This document shows, in pieces, positions 26,557 through 35,918 of a DNA stretch of 64,000 nucleotides; the first letter of the stretch is position 1; every line of letters begins with the position of its first letter. The position numbers were made by a program, and so were the translations under genes. Below the pieces are notes generated by a model. It was not told where the DNA came from, did not search any database, and saw only the letters and a program-made list of their open reading frames with translations. The DNA comes from Anianabacter salinae. GTDB taxonomy: Bacteria; Pseudomonadota; Alphaproteobacteria; Rhodobacterales; Rhodobacteraceae. The stretch covers positions 620,001 to 684,000 of the forward strand of contig NZ_JAHQZS010000002.1 in assembly GCF_019061145.1 (NCBI RefSeq), written 5' to 3'.

Positions 26557-27726
26557 TCAGAGTTCGAAGATTTTCTTCTCGGTCCGGTGCAGGCATTCCC
26601 CTGGACCATCGTGGCCGATCATGTAGTTGTCGCAGATCACCGCAAAGACGCGGCCGTCGTCATATCCCGGATGCACGGCCAGAAGCATGTTCTCGGCCAA
26701 GGGCATCGTCTCGTCCCGGCGGATCAGGGGGCGCTCGACCATCTCGCAGCCCTGCCCGTGGGCGTAGAGCCGCGTCTCGGGGGGCAGGCCACGCGCCTGC
26801 ATCCAGTCGTCATGCGCCTGCGCGATGGCCGCCGGATCGGCGCCCGGCTTCATCAGCGACAGGGTGTGATCCTGCGCGGCCCTCACGTTGTCGAACGCCT
26901 GCAACAGGTGGTCGTCGGCGCGGCCAAGGACCATCGTGCGCGCGATTTCAAGGTAGATGCCGCCGGGGCCGCTCACCTCGATCAGGATCGACATATGGTC
27001 GCCGTCTTCGATCTCGCGCCTCTGGTAGGGACGGTTCAGGAAGCGTGACGGGTTGCCTATCGGCGCCGAGAGACCAAGTTGGATGCCCTGGTCCGAGCCA
27101 AGCCGGCGCCCGACCACCTCGGCATGGGCGGCGACATCGCGGTCGGTCACGCCGGGGCGGATGAAATCGCAGACCTCGGCAAAGACCTTGTCCTGAAGCA
27201 TCGCCGTCTCGTGGATCAGGGCGATCTCTTCGGGGCTCTTGATCGCCTTGACCCGGTCAAGCGCATCGGTGGCGTCGACGGTCTCGAACCCGGCCTGAAG
27301 CCCCTGCATCAACCCGTGCGGCAGGGCCTGCGGACACAGCAGCCCGATGCGCCCTGCCCCTGCATCGCGCAGAGCGCCAACAACCAGCGCGGTATCGTAG
27401 TCGATCGTGTAGACAACCGAGTGAAAGGACGGCGTGCCCAGTACCCGGCTCACGCCCCGCGTGGCCTGCACTTTCGGATCGGTCACGCGGTCGGTGCCGA
27501 AGGCGCCCATCTCGACCACCGCCATCGGCCGGTCGGCGAACAGGATCACGGTGCGGGGATAGCCGTTGTTCGCGGGCACGTCGGTCAGCCAGCGGACATA
27601 GCCCCCGATCCAGTCCTCGCGCGCCTGGCAGACCAGCGCATCGAGGCCGAGATCGGCCATGACGCCCCGGGCCAGCGCCCAGCGACGCTCCATCTCGGCA
27701 GAGGAGATCGGGGAATTCGTTTGCAT
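26557..27726 (-). CDS. M24 (creatinase/aminopeptidase-P fold) protein with lost metal ligands
   Basis: A 389-residue protein with an N-terminal creatinase domain (about 1-150) and a pita-bread C-terminal domain. The metal-binding pattern of active M24 peptidases is changed. The two Asp are Glu250 (IEVSG) and Glu260 (YLEIART), the first Glu is His352 (LAVHPGY), and the last is near Asp366 (ICDNY). Only His323 (AHGQG) is kept. This resembles metal-free creatinase-type hydrolases, so a C-N hydrolase is more likely than a peptidase. Its start overlaps the dehydrogenase stop. AAGGAGG favours the second ATG (27726). Confidence 0.85.
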   Translation of the reverse strand: MQTNSPISSAEMERRWALARGVMADLGLDALVCQAREDWIGGYVRWLTDVPANNGYPRTVILFADRPMAVVEMGAFGTDRVTDPKVQATRGVSRVLGTPSFHSVVYTIDYDTALVVGALRDAGAGRIGLLCPQALPHGLMQGLQAGFETVDATDALDRVKAIKSPEEIALIHETAMLQDKVFAEVCDFIRPGVTDRDVAAHAEVVGRRLGSDQGIQLGLSAPIGNPSRFLNRPYQRREIEDGDHMSILIEVSGPGGIYLEIARTMVLGRADDHLLQAFDNVRAAQDHTLSLMKPGADPAAIAQAHDDWMQARGLPPETRLYAHGQGCEMVERPLIRRDETMPLAENMLLAVHPGYDDGRVFAVICDNYMIGHDGPGECLHRTEKKIFEL

Positions 27727-28676
27727 CATGTCCTCCTTGAGGCCTCGGTCAGCGCGTCCGGGCCGCCGTCCAGGTAGCGGCGAAAGTTCTCTCGCACGGT
27801 CGGGAAGCATTGCTTGTGGTAGACATCCGCGAAACCGCCGACATGCGGCGTCAGAATGACGTTCGGCGCGGACCACAGCGGGTCGCCCGCAGGCAGCGGT
27901 TCGGTCTCGAAGACGTCGACGCCCGCCCCGGCGATAGCGCCCGTCCGCAGCGCGTCCAGCAGGGCCGCCTCATCGACACAGCCGCCGCGCGCGATGTTGA
28001 TGAGAAACGCCGTCGGCTTCATCGCCGCCAGGACGTCGCGCCCGACGATGTGCCGCGTGTCAGGCGACAGCGGCACGAGGACGACAAGGAAATCCGCCTC
28101 TGCCGCAGCCTCGGTCAAGCGATCGCGGGGATGGATGCGGTCGACGTTCGGCGCGGCACTGCGCCCGGACACCGCCGTGACGGTCATGCCCATCGTCCGG
28201 CAATACAGCGCCAGCGTCTCGGCAATGCTGCCGAGGCCCAGAAGGCATACCGTCTTGCCATGAAGCAGCGGTTGCGGCCTGCGGTCCCATTCGGCCCTGT
28301 GCTGCGCCGCCAGAACCTCTGGCAACCGACGGGAGAGGGCCAGCATGAACATCAGCGCCAGTTCCGACATCTGCGGCCCCTGCACGCCCGTGCATTTGCT
28401 GATCGGGACGCCCTTGGGAAAAGCCTCCATCGCCAGAAGATTGTCGATGCCCGTGGTCAGGGATTGCACCCATTCGAGCCGCGGCATCGCCGCAACCAGG
28501 TCCGGCGTCATCTTGGGGCCGATGCCTACGAAGACCTCGGTTTCGGGCGCCAGCGCCATCGCCTGTTCAAGGGAATGCGCCGCGCGGAACGTGTTGCCCG
28601 GAAAGGACTGTGACAGCTCTGCCGCGTACCAGTCGCTCCAGTCGGGCAATTCATGGCGGATGGTGACGGTCTTCAT
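27726..28676 (-). CDS. D-2-hydroxyacid dehydrogenase
   Basis: A 316-residue NAD(P)-dependent oxidoreductase of the glyoxylate/hydroxypyruvate reductase type. The Rossmann motif GLGSIAETLA sits at about residues 147-156; the usual third Gly of GxGxxG is Ala here. Catalytic Arg is in NIARGGCVDE, Glu in DVFETEPLP, and His in TPHVGG. ATG at 28676 has GGAG 8 nt upstream. The operon context suggests reduction of a 2-keto acid or oxidation of a 2-hydroxy acid intermediate. Start and stop are within 10 nt of, or overlap, neighbours. Confidence 0.88.
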   Translation of the reverse strand: MKTVTIRHELPDWSDWYAAELSQSFPGNTFRAAHSLEQAMALAPETEVFVGIGPKMTPDLVAAMPRLEWVQSLTTGIDNLLAMEAFPKGVPISKCTGVQGPQMSELALMFMLALSRRLPEVLAAQHRAEWDRRPQPLLHGKTVCLLGLGSIAETLALYCRTMGMTVTAVSGRSAAPNVDRIHPRDRLTEAAAEADFLVVLVPLSPDTRHIVGRDVLAAMKPTAFLINIARGGCVDEAALLDALRTGAIAGAGVDVFETEPLPAGDPLWSAPNVILTPHVGGFADVYHKQCFPTVRENFRRYLDGGPDALTEASRRT

Positions 28677-28686
28677 TGCGGTGCTC

Positions 28687-29982
28687 CTAGTACAGGACGC
28701 TCGGCAGCCAGAGCGCGAGGCCCGGCAGCAGGAAAAGAAGGCCGACCAGAACGACCGGCGCAATCAGGAACGGCGTGATCGCGCCGTAGATCGTCTTCAT
28801 CTGCACGTCCGGCACCTGCGCGCGAATGATGAACAGGTTCATCCCCACGGGCGGCGTGATCAGGCCAAGTTCCACCAGGACGACGACCAGGACGCCGAAC
28901 CAGATCGGGTCAAAGCCGTATTGCGTGACGATGGGCAGGAAGACCGGCACGGTGATCAACACCATGCCGATGCCTTCAAGGAAGCAGCCCAGAACGATAT
29001 AGATCAGCACGATCAGCGCCATGACCTGCCAGACGGTCATCCCGGACCCTTCGGCCAGGTTCAGCAGGTTATCGGGCAGGCGCGTCTGCACCACGAAATT
29101 CGAGAAAAGCGTCGCACCGATGATGATCATGAACAGCGCGCAGGACACCAGCACAGTCGCGCCCACCGCGTCGATCAGCTTGGGCAGGTTCAGCGAGCCG
29201 CGCAGCACACCCAGCACGATCGCGCCGAATGCACCTATGGACGCAGCCTCGGTCGGGCTGAAAAGGCCCGCATAGATCCCGCCGATGGTCAGGACGAACA
29301 GCAGCACGAACTGCCACGGCTCTCGCAGGGCCCGCAGCCTTTCGCCCAGCGACGCCGCGCGTTCGACCGGCGCGGCCGCACCGCGCGCCTTCAGCATCGC
29401 CACGACGACATAGAGGCTCAGAAGGACCAGCCCCGGGATCATCGACGCCGCGAACAGCCGCGCGACCGAGGTTTCGGTGATCGAGCCGTAGATCACGAGG
29501 ATGATCGACGGCGGGATCAGGATGCCCAGCGATCCGCCCGACGCCACCGTCGCCGCGGCATACCCGCGATCATACCCCGCGCGCGCCATCTCGGGCATCG
29601 CGATGCGGGTCATGCTGGCTGCCGTCGCGACCGAGCTGCCGCAGATTGCACCGAACGCGCCCGAGGCCGCGATCGTCGCGACCGCCAACCCGCCCCGCAG
29701 GCCGGACAGCAGGACGCGCGCGGCGGTGAACAGCTCGGCCGACATGCGCGAGCCGGTGGCGATCTCTCCCATCAGGATAAAGAGCGGAATGACCGAGAGG
29801 TTGTAGTTCGAGGCCACGTCAAACATCGTCGTCCCGGCCATGAACCGGGCCGACATGACCCCGTTGAGCAGCAGGTTGCCGCCAACGCCGATCACCGCGA
29901 GCGCAAGCCAGACAGGCTGGCGCAGGAACAGCAGGACCAGCATCAGGCCGATGCCGGACATCCCGAGCATGAAGGGAGTCAC
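28687..29982 (-). CDS. dctM: TRAP transporter large permease (DctM)
   Basis: A 431-residue inner-membrane protein with about 12 hydrophobic segments, forming the ion-coupled channel of a tripartite transporter. Recognisable blocks are GSSVATAASMTRIAMPEMARAGYDRGYAAATVASGGSLGILIPPSI and the C-terminal GLITPPVGMNLFIIRAQ. The GTG start overlaps the dctQ stop (GTGA). Substrates of TRAP systems are usually carboxylates. Confidence 0.92.
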   Translation of the reverse strand: MTPFMLGMSGIGLMLVLLFLRQPVWLALAVIGVGGNLLLNGVMSARFMAGTTMFDVASNYNLSVIPLFILMGEIATGSRMSAELFTAARVLLSGLRGGLAVATIAASGAFGAICGSSVATAASMTRIAMPEMARAGYDRGYAAATVASGGSLGILIPPSIILVIYGSITETSVARLFAASMIPGLVLLSLYVVVAMLKARGAAAPVERAASLGERLRALREPWQFVLLFVLTIGGIYAGLFSPTEAASIGAFGAIVLGVLRGSLNLPKLIDAVGATVLVSCALFMIIIGATLFSNFVVQTRLPDNLLNLAEGSGMTVWQVMALIVLIYIVLGCFLEGIGMVLITVPVFLPIVTQYGFDPIWFGVLVVVLVELGLITPPVGMNLFIIRAQVPDVQMKTIYGAITPFLIAPVVLVGLLFLLPGLALWLPSVLY

Positions 29983-30485
29983 AGCCCACCCTCTGCGCTG
30001 GAATGGTCCGGTTCAGCGCGCAGCGCCGCGCGAAGTTGCAGCAGATAGCCCCAGAAGATGCCAAGCAGCCCCACGAAGGCCACGACCCAAAGCGGCCATT
30101 TCGGCAAGCCGAGTTCCAGCGAACGCTCGCCCCAACTCCAGGCGTCCAGCGCAGGCTGGATCATCGCCCATCCGAAGAAGGCGAAAAGCACGATGCCCGT
30201 GCAGGCAGACACCAGCGCCAGCAGGCGCAGCCCTACGGCGGGCAGCAGACCGTCGATCAGGTCGATCAGGATCTCGGTGCGCCCCGCAACGACCGGAGCG
30301 ATCCCGAACATGGTCATGACCAGCAACGCCACGCTTACAAGATCGTAGGCGCCCTTGATCGGCATGTTGAAGACCGCGCGCAGAACCACATCGCCGACGA
30401 CGACCAGCATCATCGCCACAAGGGCGACACCGGCGATGGCGTGCATGGTTCGCGTGATCGGGTCCGGTTTCCGGGATGCGTTCAT
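29979..30485 (-). CDS. dctQ: TRAP transporter small permease (DctQ)
   Basis: A 168-residue membrane protein with four predicted helices. It has the family segment VVGDVVLRAVFNMPIKGAYDLVSVALLVMTMFGIAPVVAGRTEILIDLI (about residues 25-75), split by charged loops. It links the binding protein to DctM. It lies 51 nt downstream of dctP and overlaps dctM by 4 nt. Confidence 0.9.
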   Translation of the reverse strand: MNASRKPDPITRTMHAIAGVALVAMMLVVVGDVVLRAVFNMPIKGAYDLVSVALLVMTMFGIAPVVAGRTEILIDLIDGLLPAVGLRLLALVSACTGIVLFAFFGWAMIQPALDAWSWGERSLELGLPKWPLWVVAFVGLLGIFWGYLLQLRAALRAEPDHSSAEGGL

Positions 30486-30536
30486 CGGGCTGTCCTGTCG
30501 GGGAGGGGCCCGCCCCGGCGGGGCGGGCCGGGTTGG

Positions 30537-31526
30537 CTACTGCGTGTAGGCGTCAAGGAACGCTTGACCGGTCGGCCCGGCCTTGGAAACACCCGCTTCG
30601 ATGATGGGTGCGAAGGTGGACTTCAGCGTCTCGAGACCCGCCGCGTCGAGCGACACGATATTGACGCCGGCGTCGGCCATGTACCGCCGTCCCTCTGTCT
30701 CGCCCTCGTCCCAGAGCGATCCGAACCAGGCTGCGCGGTCGGGGCCCGTGGTCTCGTCGATGACCTTCTGCAACTCGGGCGACAGGCGGTCGTAGGCCGC
30801 GTCGCTCATCACCACTGCAAAGGTCGCCGAGGCGATGCCGGGTTCCAGCGAGTACTGCGTGACCGGGGCAAGATCGAACGCCTTGGTCGCCTCGAACGGG
30901 AAGGTCGCGCCATCGACGACACCCTTGCCCATGGCATCGCCGGTTTCGGCGGGCGGCACCGGCACGGGCGCGGCCCCCATCGCTTCGATGATCTGCTGCC
31001 AGACGGAACCGGCATAGCGGATGCGAAGGCCATCCAGGTTCGACAGATCGCTCGGGTCGGCATTGGCCAGGTGCATCTTGAGCGGCGGCGTGACGGCAAG
31101 CCACAGGATCCTGGTCCCTGCATGTTCCGCGGCCAGGTATTCCGGCGCAAGCTCGGTCAGCCTGCGCGACATGATCGCGCTGGCGTTACCGGCCGATGGG
31201 TGAGTGAGCGGCAAGGTTGCAAGCTCGATCATCGGGAAGCGTCCCGGCGTCAGCGAGTGCAGGAAGATCGCGATGTCCGCCCCGCCCGAGGTCACGATGT
31301 CGAACTGGCGCGGCGGCGGGCCAAGCTGGGCAGCGGGGAACACCTCGAGCTGCAATTCGCCGCCCGATTTCTCGCCGATCTCTGCCCCCCACGCGTTGAT
31401 CGCCTTCACGAAGGTGTGGACCGGCGGAAGAAAGGTCGTCACCTTCAGCGTCTCGGCCATCGCCGGGGTGGCCAGCATCCCGGCGACCAGCACCGCGCCG
31501 GTCAGTTTGAGTGCATTCAGTTTCAT
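30537..31526 (-). CDS. dctP: TRAP transporter substrate-binding protein (DctP)
   Basis: A 329-residue periplasmic protein. The signal peptide (residues 1-24, PAMA cleavage site) is followed by the DctP fold: TTFLPPVHTFVKAINAWGAEIGEKSGGELQLEVFPAAQLGPP. The carboxylate-clamping Arg in LRIRYAGSVW (about residue 170) is conserved, suggesting an organic-acid ligand. ATG at 31526 follows GGGGAGAC. Confidence 0.92.
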   Translation of the reverse strand: MKLNALKLTGAVLVAGMLATPAMAETLKVTTFLPPVHTFVKAINAWGAEIGEKSGGELQLEVFPAAQLGPPPRQFDIVTSGGADIAIFLHSLTPGRFPMIELATLPLTHPSAGNASAIMSRRLTELAPEYLAAEHAGTRILWLAVTPPLKMHLANADPSDLSNLDGLRIRYAGSVWQQIIEAMGAAPVPVPPAETGDAMGKGVVDGATFPFEATKAFDLAPVTQYSLEPGIASATFAVVMSDAAYDRLSPELQKVIDETTGPDRAAWFGSLWDEGETEGRRYMADAGVNIVSLDAAGLETLKSTFAPIIEAGVSKAGPTGQAFLDAYTQ

Positions 31527-31599
31527 GTCTCGTCTCCCCTGTTGTGGCGGAAATTTCCGCCTTGTTCCCGCCGTCTGGCGGCGGGTCGCCAGTCGCGTG

Positions 31600-32394
31600 T
31601 CAGGCTGTGGCCTGCCAGGCGGCCTCGATCTCGGTCCAGTGTGCGGCCCCTGCCGCGCGCATTTGCTCTGCGCTGTCGCCCGGCACCCAATCGGCGATGC
31701 CGCGCGCGTAGGCATCCTGCGCCTGCCACCGCTCGAGCCACGGCGCGATCGCCAGAGAGCCCTCCCAAAGCCGCGAAAGCCCCAGCCGGTCGAGCCGGTC
31801 GACATAGGCGACAAGCGCCACGTCCACGATCCCGGGCGTCGCCCCGCCCAGCCATGATCGAGCCGCAAGCCCCGCCTGCATGTCCTTGAAAAGCCGTCGC
31901 AAGTGCAGCATGGCTTGCGCGACATAAGGCGATGCGAGCCCGTTCAGGATCAGGTCCAGCCGCTTGGCCGCCATGATCGGATCGGGCATCCGCGACGTCT
32001 GCGCTTCGATCTCGTCGCGCGTCTTCGCGGCAAGGATCGCCTGCCGCATGGCCGTGGCGAAGCTCAGCGTGTTGATCGCCGCGTGGATAGCGAGGCAGCG
32101 CAATAGCCAATGCTCCGCCGCCGCCTGCCCGGCAACATCGGTCGGCATGAGCCGTCCGCCGTGATGCACGCGGTCGAGATGGGACAGGATCAGGCTCGAC
32201 TCTGTCACCACCAGCCCGTCATCCACCAGCGTGGGCACCACAGCATCGGTGTTCAGTTGCCGGTAATCCGGCGCGAACTGGTCGCCGCGCTGCAGGTCCA
32301 GCACGACGCTGTCCCAGTCCAGCCCCATCAGGGCCAGTCCTACGCGGACCTTTTGCGAGCAGACGCTGTTGGGGGCGTGGTGCAGCGTGAGCAT
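31600..32394 (-). CDS. Glutathione S-transferase family protein
   Basis: A 264-residue cytosolic protein. The N-terminal thioredoxin fold begins MLTLHHAPNSVCSQKVRVGLALMG, with Ser10/Cys12 in the catalytic position, and the cis-Pro and GSH-contacting VPTLVDDGLVVTESSLILSHLD follows at about 53-74. The C-terminal helical domain is longer than usual. In catabolic operons GSTs often act as isomerases or ether-cleaving lyases. Its ATG overlaps the BKACE stop by 1 nt, so it is translationally coupled to that enzyme. Confidence 0.87.
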   Translation of the reverse strand: MLTLHHAPNSVCSQKVRVGLALMGLDWDSVVLDLQRGDQFAPDYRQLNTDAVVPTLVDDGLVVTESSLILSHLDRVHHGGRLMPTDVAGQAAAEHWLLRCLAIHAAINTLSFATAMRQAILAAKTRDEIEAQTSRMPDPIMAAKRLDLILNGLASPYVAQAMLHLRRLFKDMQAGLAARSWLGGATPGIVDVALVAYVDRLDRLGLSRLWEGSLAIAPWLERWQAQDAYARGIADWVPGDSAEQMRAAGAAHWTEIEAAWQATA

Positions 32395-33323
32395 CAGAAG
32401 TTCACCCTGTCGCCGCCCTTGAGGCCCAGGATCTCGCGCGCCTCGTCGGGTGTCGCCACGTCCGATCCCAGGTCTTCGACGATGCGGCGGATCTTGGCGA
32501 CCTGCTGGGCATTCGACTCCGCCAGAACGCCGCGCGAGATGAACAGGGAATCTTCCAGCCCCACGCGCACGTTGCCGCCCATCTGGCTGGCGGTGACGGC
32601 CATCGGGATCTGCGCGGCCCCCGCCGCTAGCACCGACCAGCGATAGCTGTCACCAAACAGCTTGTCGGCGGTCTTCTTCATGAAGACGAGGTTGTCGATG
32701 TCCGCGCCGATCCCGCCAAGGATGCCCATCACGAACTGGATGAAGATCGGCGCCTTGAACAGGCCGATGTCGACGCAGAACTTCAGGTTGTAGAGATGCC
32801 CCACGTCATAGCATTCATGCTCGAACTTGATGTCGTGCGGCGCCAGCGTCTCGGAGGCTTCCTTGATGTCGCGGAACGTGTTGCGAAAGATGTTGCCGTC
32901 GGAATTGGCGACATAGTCCCTCTCCCAGTCGAATTTCCAGGTCTCGTGCCGCTTGGCGAGCGGGTGGAAGGAAAAATTCATCGACCCCATGTTCATCGAG
33001 CACATCTCGGCGCTGAAGGTCGCGGCCGGGCGAATGCGGTCCTGGATCGACAGGGTCAGCGAGCCGCCCGTCGATATGTTGACCACCGCGTCTGTCGCCT
33101 GCTTGATCCGGCCAAGGAAGGGGCGGAAATCCTCGGGATCGACCGAGGGCGCGCCGGTCTCGTTGTTGCGTGCATGCAGGTGCAGGATCGACGCTCCGGC
33201 TTCGGCGGCCTCGATGGCCTGCGCGGCGATGTCGTCGTAGGTGTAGGGCAACGCATCCGACATGGTCGGTGTGTGGATCGCTCCGGTTATGGCGCAGGTG
33301 ATGACAGTCTTGGTCTTGGCCAT
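32394..33323 (-). CDS. Beta-keto acid cleavage enzyme (BKACE family)
   Basis: A 309-residue TIM-barrel enzyme of the family first known as 3-keto-5-aminohexanoate cleavage enzyme. It swaps acetyl-CoA with a beta-keto acid to give acetoacetate and a new acyl-CoA. The Zn-binding pair His48/His50 is in ILHLHAR, preceded by CAITGA at 10-15 and followed by NISTGG near 82. Substrate class in BKACEs is set by pocket residues that I cannot assign. Its place beside a 3-hydroxyacyl-CoA-type dehydrogenase suggests hydroxy acid to keto acid to cleavage. Confidence 0.92.
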   Translation of the reverse strand: MAKTKTVITCAITGAIHTPTMSDALPYTYDDIAAQAIEAAEAGASILHLHARNNETGAPSVDPEDFRPFLGRIKQATDAVVNISTGGSLTLSIQDRIRPAATFSAEMCSMNMGSMNFSFHPLAKRHETWKFDWERDYVANSDGNIFRNTFRDIKEASETLAPHDIKFEHECYDVGHLYNLKFCVDIGLFKAPIFIQFVMGILGGIGADIDNLVFMKKTADKLFGDSYRWSVLAAGAAQIPMAVTASQMGGNVRVGLEDSLFISRGVLAESNAQQVAKIRRIVEDLGSDVATPDEAREILGLKGGDRVNF

Positions 33324-33326
33324 GTC

Positions 33327-34349
33327 TCAGGCTCCCTTCTGGTCGGTGCGCCGGACGCGAAAGCCCAGCGGAAATAGCTCGAGGTCAAAGCGGCTGCGGA
33401 TCAAGCCCCAGACGCCCTTGGGGGCCTTCAGCATCACCACGATGGCGACGCTGCCGAGCACCAGCAGATAGGTGGTGCCAAGATCGGCCAGGGTTTCCCG
33501 CAAGGCGAAGAACAGCAGCGTGCCGATGATCGGACCCTCGATCGTGCCGATGCCGCCGATCACGACGATAAAGATGACGAAGGCGGTCCAGTCGTTGACG
33601 CTGAAGGCGGCGTCGGGGGAAATCCGCAGCTTCTGCAGGAAGATCAGCGCGCCGACCATCGCCGTCAGGGCAGACGTGACGACGTAGACCACGAATTTCG
33701 TGCGCCAGATGTCGATGCCCAGCGACGCTGCCGCCAGTTCGTTGTCCCGGATCGCCGTCAACGCAAGGCCTCGGCGTGAGCGCAGGAACAGGTAGACCGA
33801 TGCGACCACCAGAACCGACGCGGCCAGTGCCAGCCAATAGGCCAGCGCCTCGCGCGCCGCGCGCCCTTCGGCCAGCGAGCGCACGATGTCGGTGGGCAGG
33901 GATGTGCCGGACCCGCCCCCAAGGGCAGAGACCTGCGCGAAGGACAGCCTGAAGACTTCGGCCATGACCCAGGTGCCGATGGCGAAATAGGCGCCGCGCA
34001 GTCGGAAGATCAGCGCGGCGACGGGAACCGAGACCAGCGCGCCCAGAACACCTGCCAGCGCGATGGCGGCCAGCGGGTGCAGCCCGCCAAAGATCGTCAG
34101 CGCGAACAGCATGTAGCCGCCAAAGCCGACATAGGCCTGCTGGCCCACCGACACGAGGCCCGCGTAGCCCGCCATCAGATTCCAGAGGCTTGCAAGCGAC
34201 AGAAAGAGACAGATTTCCCCGATCAGTCGCAACTCTGCCCGTCCGGCCCACCACGGCGCCGCGATCAGCAGCAGCAGGATCACCGCCCCAAGACCGGCCG
34301 CGATCCTCGCAGCCTGCGAGCTGCGGGTGACATCGTAGGTCACGCTCAT
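33327..34349 (-). CDS. livM: Branched-chain amino acid-type ABC permease LivM
   Basis: A 340-residue inner-membrane permease with about ten hydrophobic segments. Family blocks are NLMAGYAGLVSVGQQAYVGFGGYMLFAL (about residues 57-84) and the transmission loop AIRDNELAAASLGIDIWRTKF (about 205). Its start overlaps the livH stop by 4 nt. Confidence 0.93.
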   Translation of the reverse strand: MSVTYDVTRSSQAARIAAGLGAVILLLLIAAPWWAGRAELRLIGEICLFLSLASLWNLMAGYAGLVSVGQQAYVGFGGYMLFALTIFGGLHPLAAIALAGVLGALVSVPVAALIFRLRGAYFAIGTWVMAEVFRLSFAQVSALGGGSGTSLPTDIVRSLAEGRAAREALAYWLALAASVLVVASVYLFLRSRRGLALTAIRDNELAAASLGIDIWRTKFVVYVVTSALTAMVGALIFLQKLRISPDAAFSVNDWTAFVIFIVVIGGIGTIEGPIIGTLLFFALRETLADLGTTYLLVLGSVAIVVMLKAPKGVWGLIRSRFDLELFPLGFRVRRTDQKGA

Positions 34350-35209
34350 CCGTCCATCCTCGGGAACAGGCCGTTGGGCCGGATGGCGAGGATCAGCAGG
34401 AACACCAGGTGCCCCGCCAGAAGCTGCCAGCCGGGATCGATGGCAGCGCCGACCGTCTGCGCGACACCAAGGATGACGCCGCCCGCCAACGTTCCCCAGA
34501 GATTGCCGAGGCCGCCGATGATGACCGCCTCGAACCCGAAGATCAGACGCCCGCCGCCGATGGAGGGATCGAAACTGGTGCGGATGCCAAGGAAGATGCC
34601 CGCCACCGCGACGACCGCAAGCGACAGCGCCATGGCAAGACCGAAGACATGCGCCTTGTTCAGCCCCATGATCTGCGCGATGTCCTGATTGTCGGACACC
34701 GCCCGAAACGCCCGGCCAAGGGCGGTGCGGTAGAACACCCATTGCAGCCCGGCGATCACGCCGACCGCCACGGCAAAGGTCAGCACAGGCAACACGCCCA
34801 GCGTCAGCCCGCCCAGATCCACGCTGGCCGTCTCGAGCCCGCCCGCATCCATCTTGCGCGGATCGGCGGTGTAGATCTCGAGCAGCGCATTCTGGACGAT
34901 GACGGACAGCCCGAAGGTCACCAGCAGCGGTGGCAGGATGTCGTCGCCCAGCGTCCGGTTCAGCACGCCCCGTTGCAGGACATAGCCCATCCCGGCCATG
35001 GCGGGCACGACGGCAACCAGCACCAGCAAGGGGTGCATTCCCAGCGCGATGCTGGTCGAAAGCCCCAGGTAGGCAGCAAGGACGATCAGGTCGCCATGCG
35101 CGATGTTCACTAACCGCATGACGCCGAAAATCAGCGACAGGCCAGCAGCGAACAGGGCATAGAGCCCTCCGAGCAGCGTTCCCTGGACGATCGCGTTCAG
35201 CCAATCCAT
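34346..35209 (-). CDS. livH: Branched-chain amino acid-type ABC permease LivH
   Basis: A 287-residue permease. It begins MDWLNAIVQGTLLGGLYALFAAGLSLIFGVMRLVNIAHGDL, the standard LivH N-terminus, with a coupling loop TALGRAFRAVSDNQDIAQIMGLN near residue 175. It lies 1 nt after livF and overlaps livM, so the four transport genes are tightly linked. Confidence 0.93.
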   Translation of the reverse strand: MDWLNAIVQGTLLGGLYALFAAGLSLIFGVMRLVNIAHGDLIVLAAYLGLSTSIALGMHPLLVLVAVVPAMAGMGYVLQRGVLNRTLGDDILPPLLVTFGLSVIVQNALLEIYTADPRKMDAGGLETASVDLGGLTLGVLPVLTFAVAVGVIAGLQWVFYRTALGRAFRAVSDNQDIAQIMGLNKAHVFGLAMALSLAVVAVAGIFLGIRTSFDPSIGGGRLIFGFEAVIIGGLGNLWGTLAGGVILGVAQTVGAAIDPGWQLLAGHLVFLLILAIRPNGLFPRMDG

Positions 35210-35210
35210 G

Positions 35211-35918
35211 TCACGCGATCCCGAAATAGGCGCGGCTGATCGCCTCGCGCAGCAGCGCGTCCGAGGCGCCCTCTAGCGACACCCGCCCCTCTTGCAGACA
35301 ATAGACGCGGGACGACACCGACAACGCCTTCGAGATGTCCTGTTCGACGAGGATCGCGCTCATCCCGTCGCCAACGATACCGGGGAGGGCGGCATAGATG
35401 TCGCGGATGATGATCGGCGCAAGGCCAAGGCTGATCTCGTCGAACAGGATGAGGTCGGGGTTGGCCATCAGCGCGCGGCCAATGGCGACCATCTGCTGTT
35501 GTCCCCCCGAAAGCGAGGTCGAGGCCTGATTGCGCCGCTCCTTCAGGATCGGGAACAGGCGATAGACCGCATCAAGCGACCACGGCCCCTTGCGTCCCAC
35601 GCGGCCACCGATGATGAGGTTTTCCTCGACCGAAAGCGACGGGAACAGCTGGCGGCCCTCGGGCACCAGCGCAATTCCAAGACCCGCCACCTGATCCGCT
35701 CGCAGCGCACCGACGGGGCTGCCGCGAAACCGGATCGCCTCGGGCCGGTTGCGTATCAGCCCGGCGATCGAACGCAGCAGGGTCGTCTTGCCTGCGCCGT
35801 TCGCACCGATGATGGCCAGCACCTCACCTGCGTCCAGATGCAGGTCAAGACCGTAGAGCGCCTGGAAATCGCCGTAGAAGGCATCGAGGCCGGTCATCTG
35901 GAGAAGACGCTCAGGCAT
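35211..35918 (-). CDS. livF: LIV-type ABC transporter ATPase LivF
   Basis: A 235-residue ATPase. Walker A GANGAGKTT (about residues 38-46), Q-loop, signature LSGGQQQMVAIGRALMANP, Walker B LILFDEISLGLAP and H-like switch LVEQDISKAL, the LivF variant. The start overlaps the end of livG by 8 nt. Confidence 0.94.
   Translation of the reverse strand: MPERLLQMTGLDAFYGDFQALYGLDLHLDAGEVLAIIGANGAGKTTLLRSIAGLIRNRPEAIRFRGSPVGALRADQVAGLGIALVPEGRQLFPSLSVEENLIIGGRVGRKGPWSLDAVYRLFPILKERRNQASTSLSGGQQQMVAIGRALMANPDLILFDEISLGLAPIIIRDIYAALPGIVGDGMSAILVEQDISKALSVSSRVYCLQEGRVSLEGASDALLREAISRAYFGIA

Noticed and set aside
28345-30048. 567-codon plus-strand frame
   Set aside because: Antisense to the TRAP permease gene; composition rich in Asp, Arg, His and Gln, typical of a shadow frame.
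30003-31889. 628-codon plus-strand frame
   Set aside because: Antisense to dctQ, dctP and GST; the opposite strand is clearly coding with signal peptide and family motifs.
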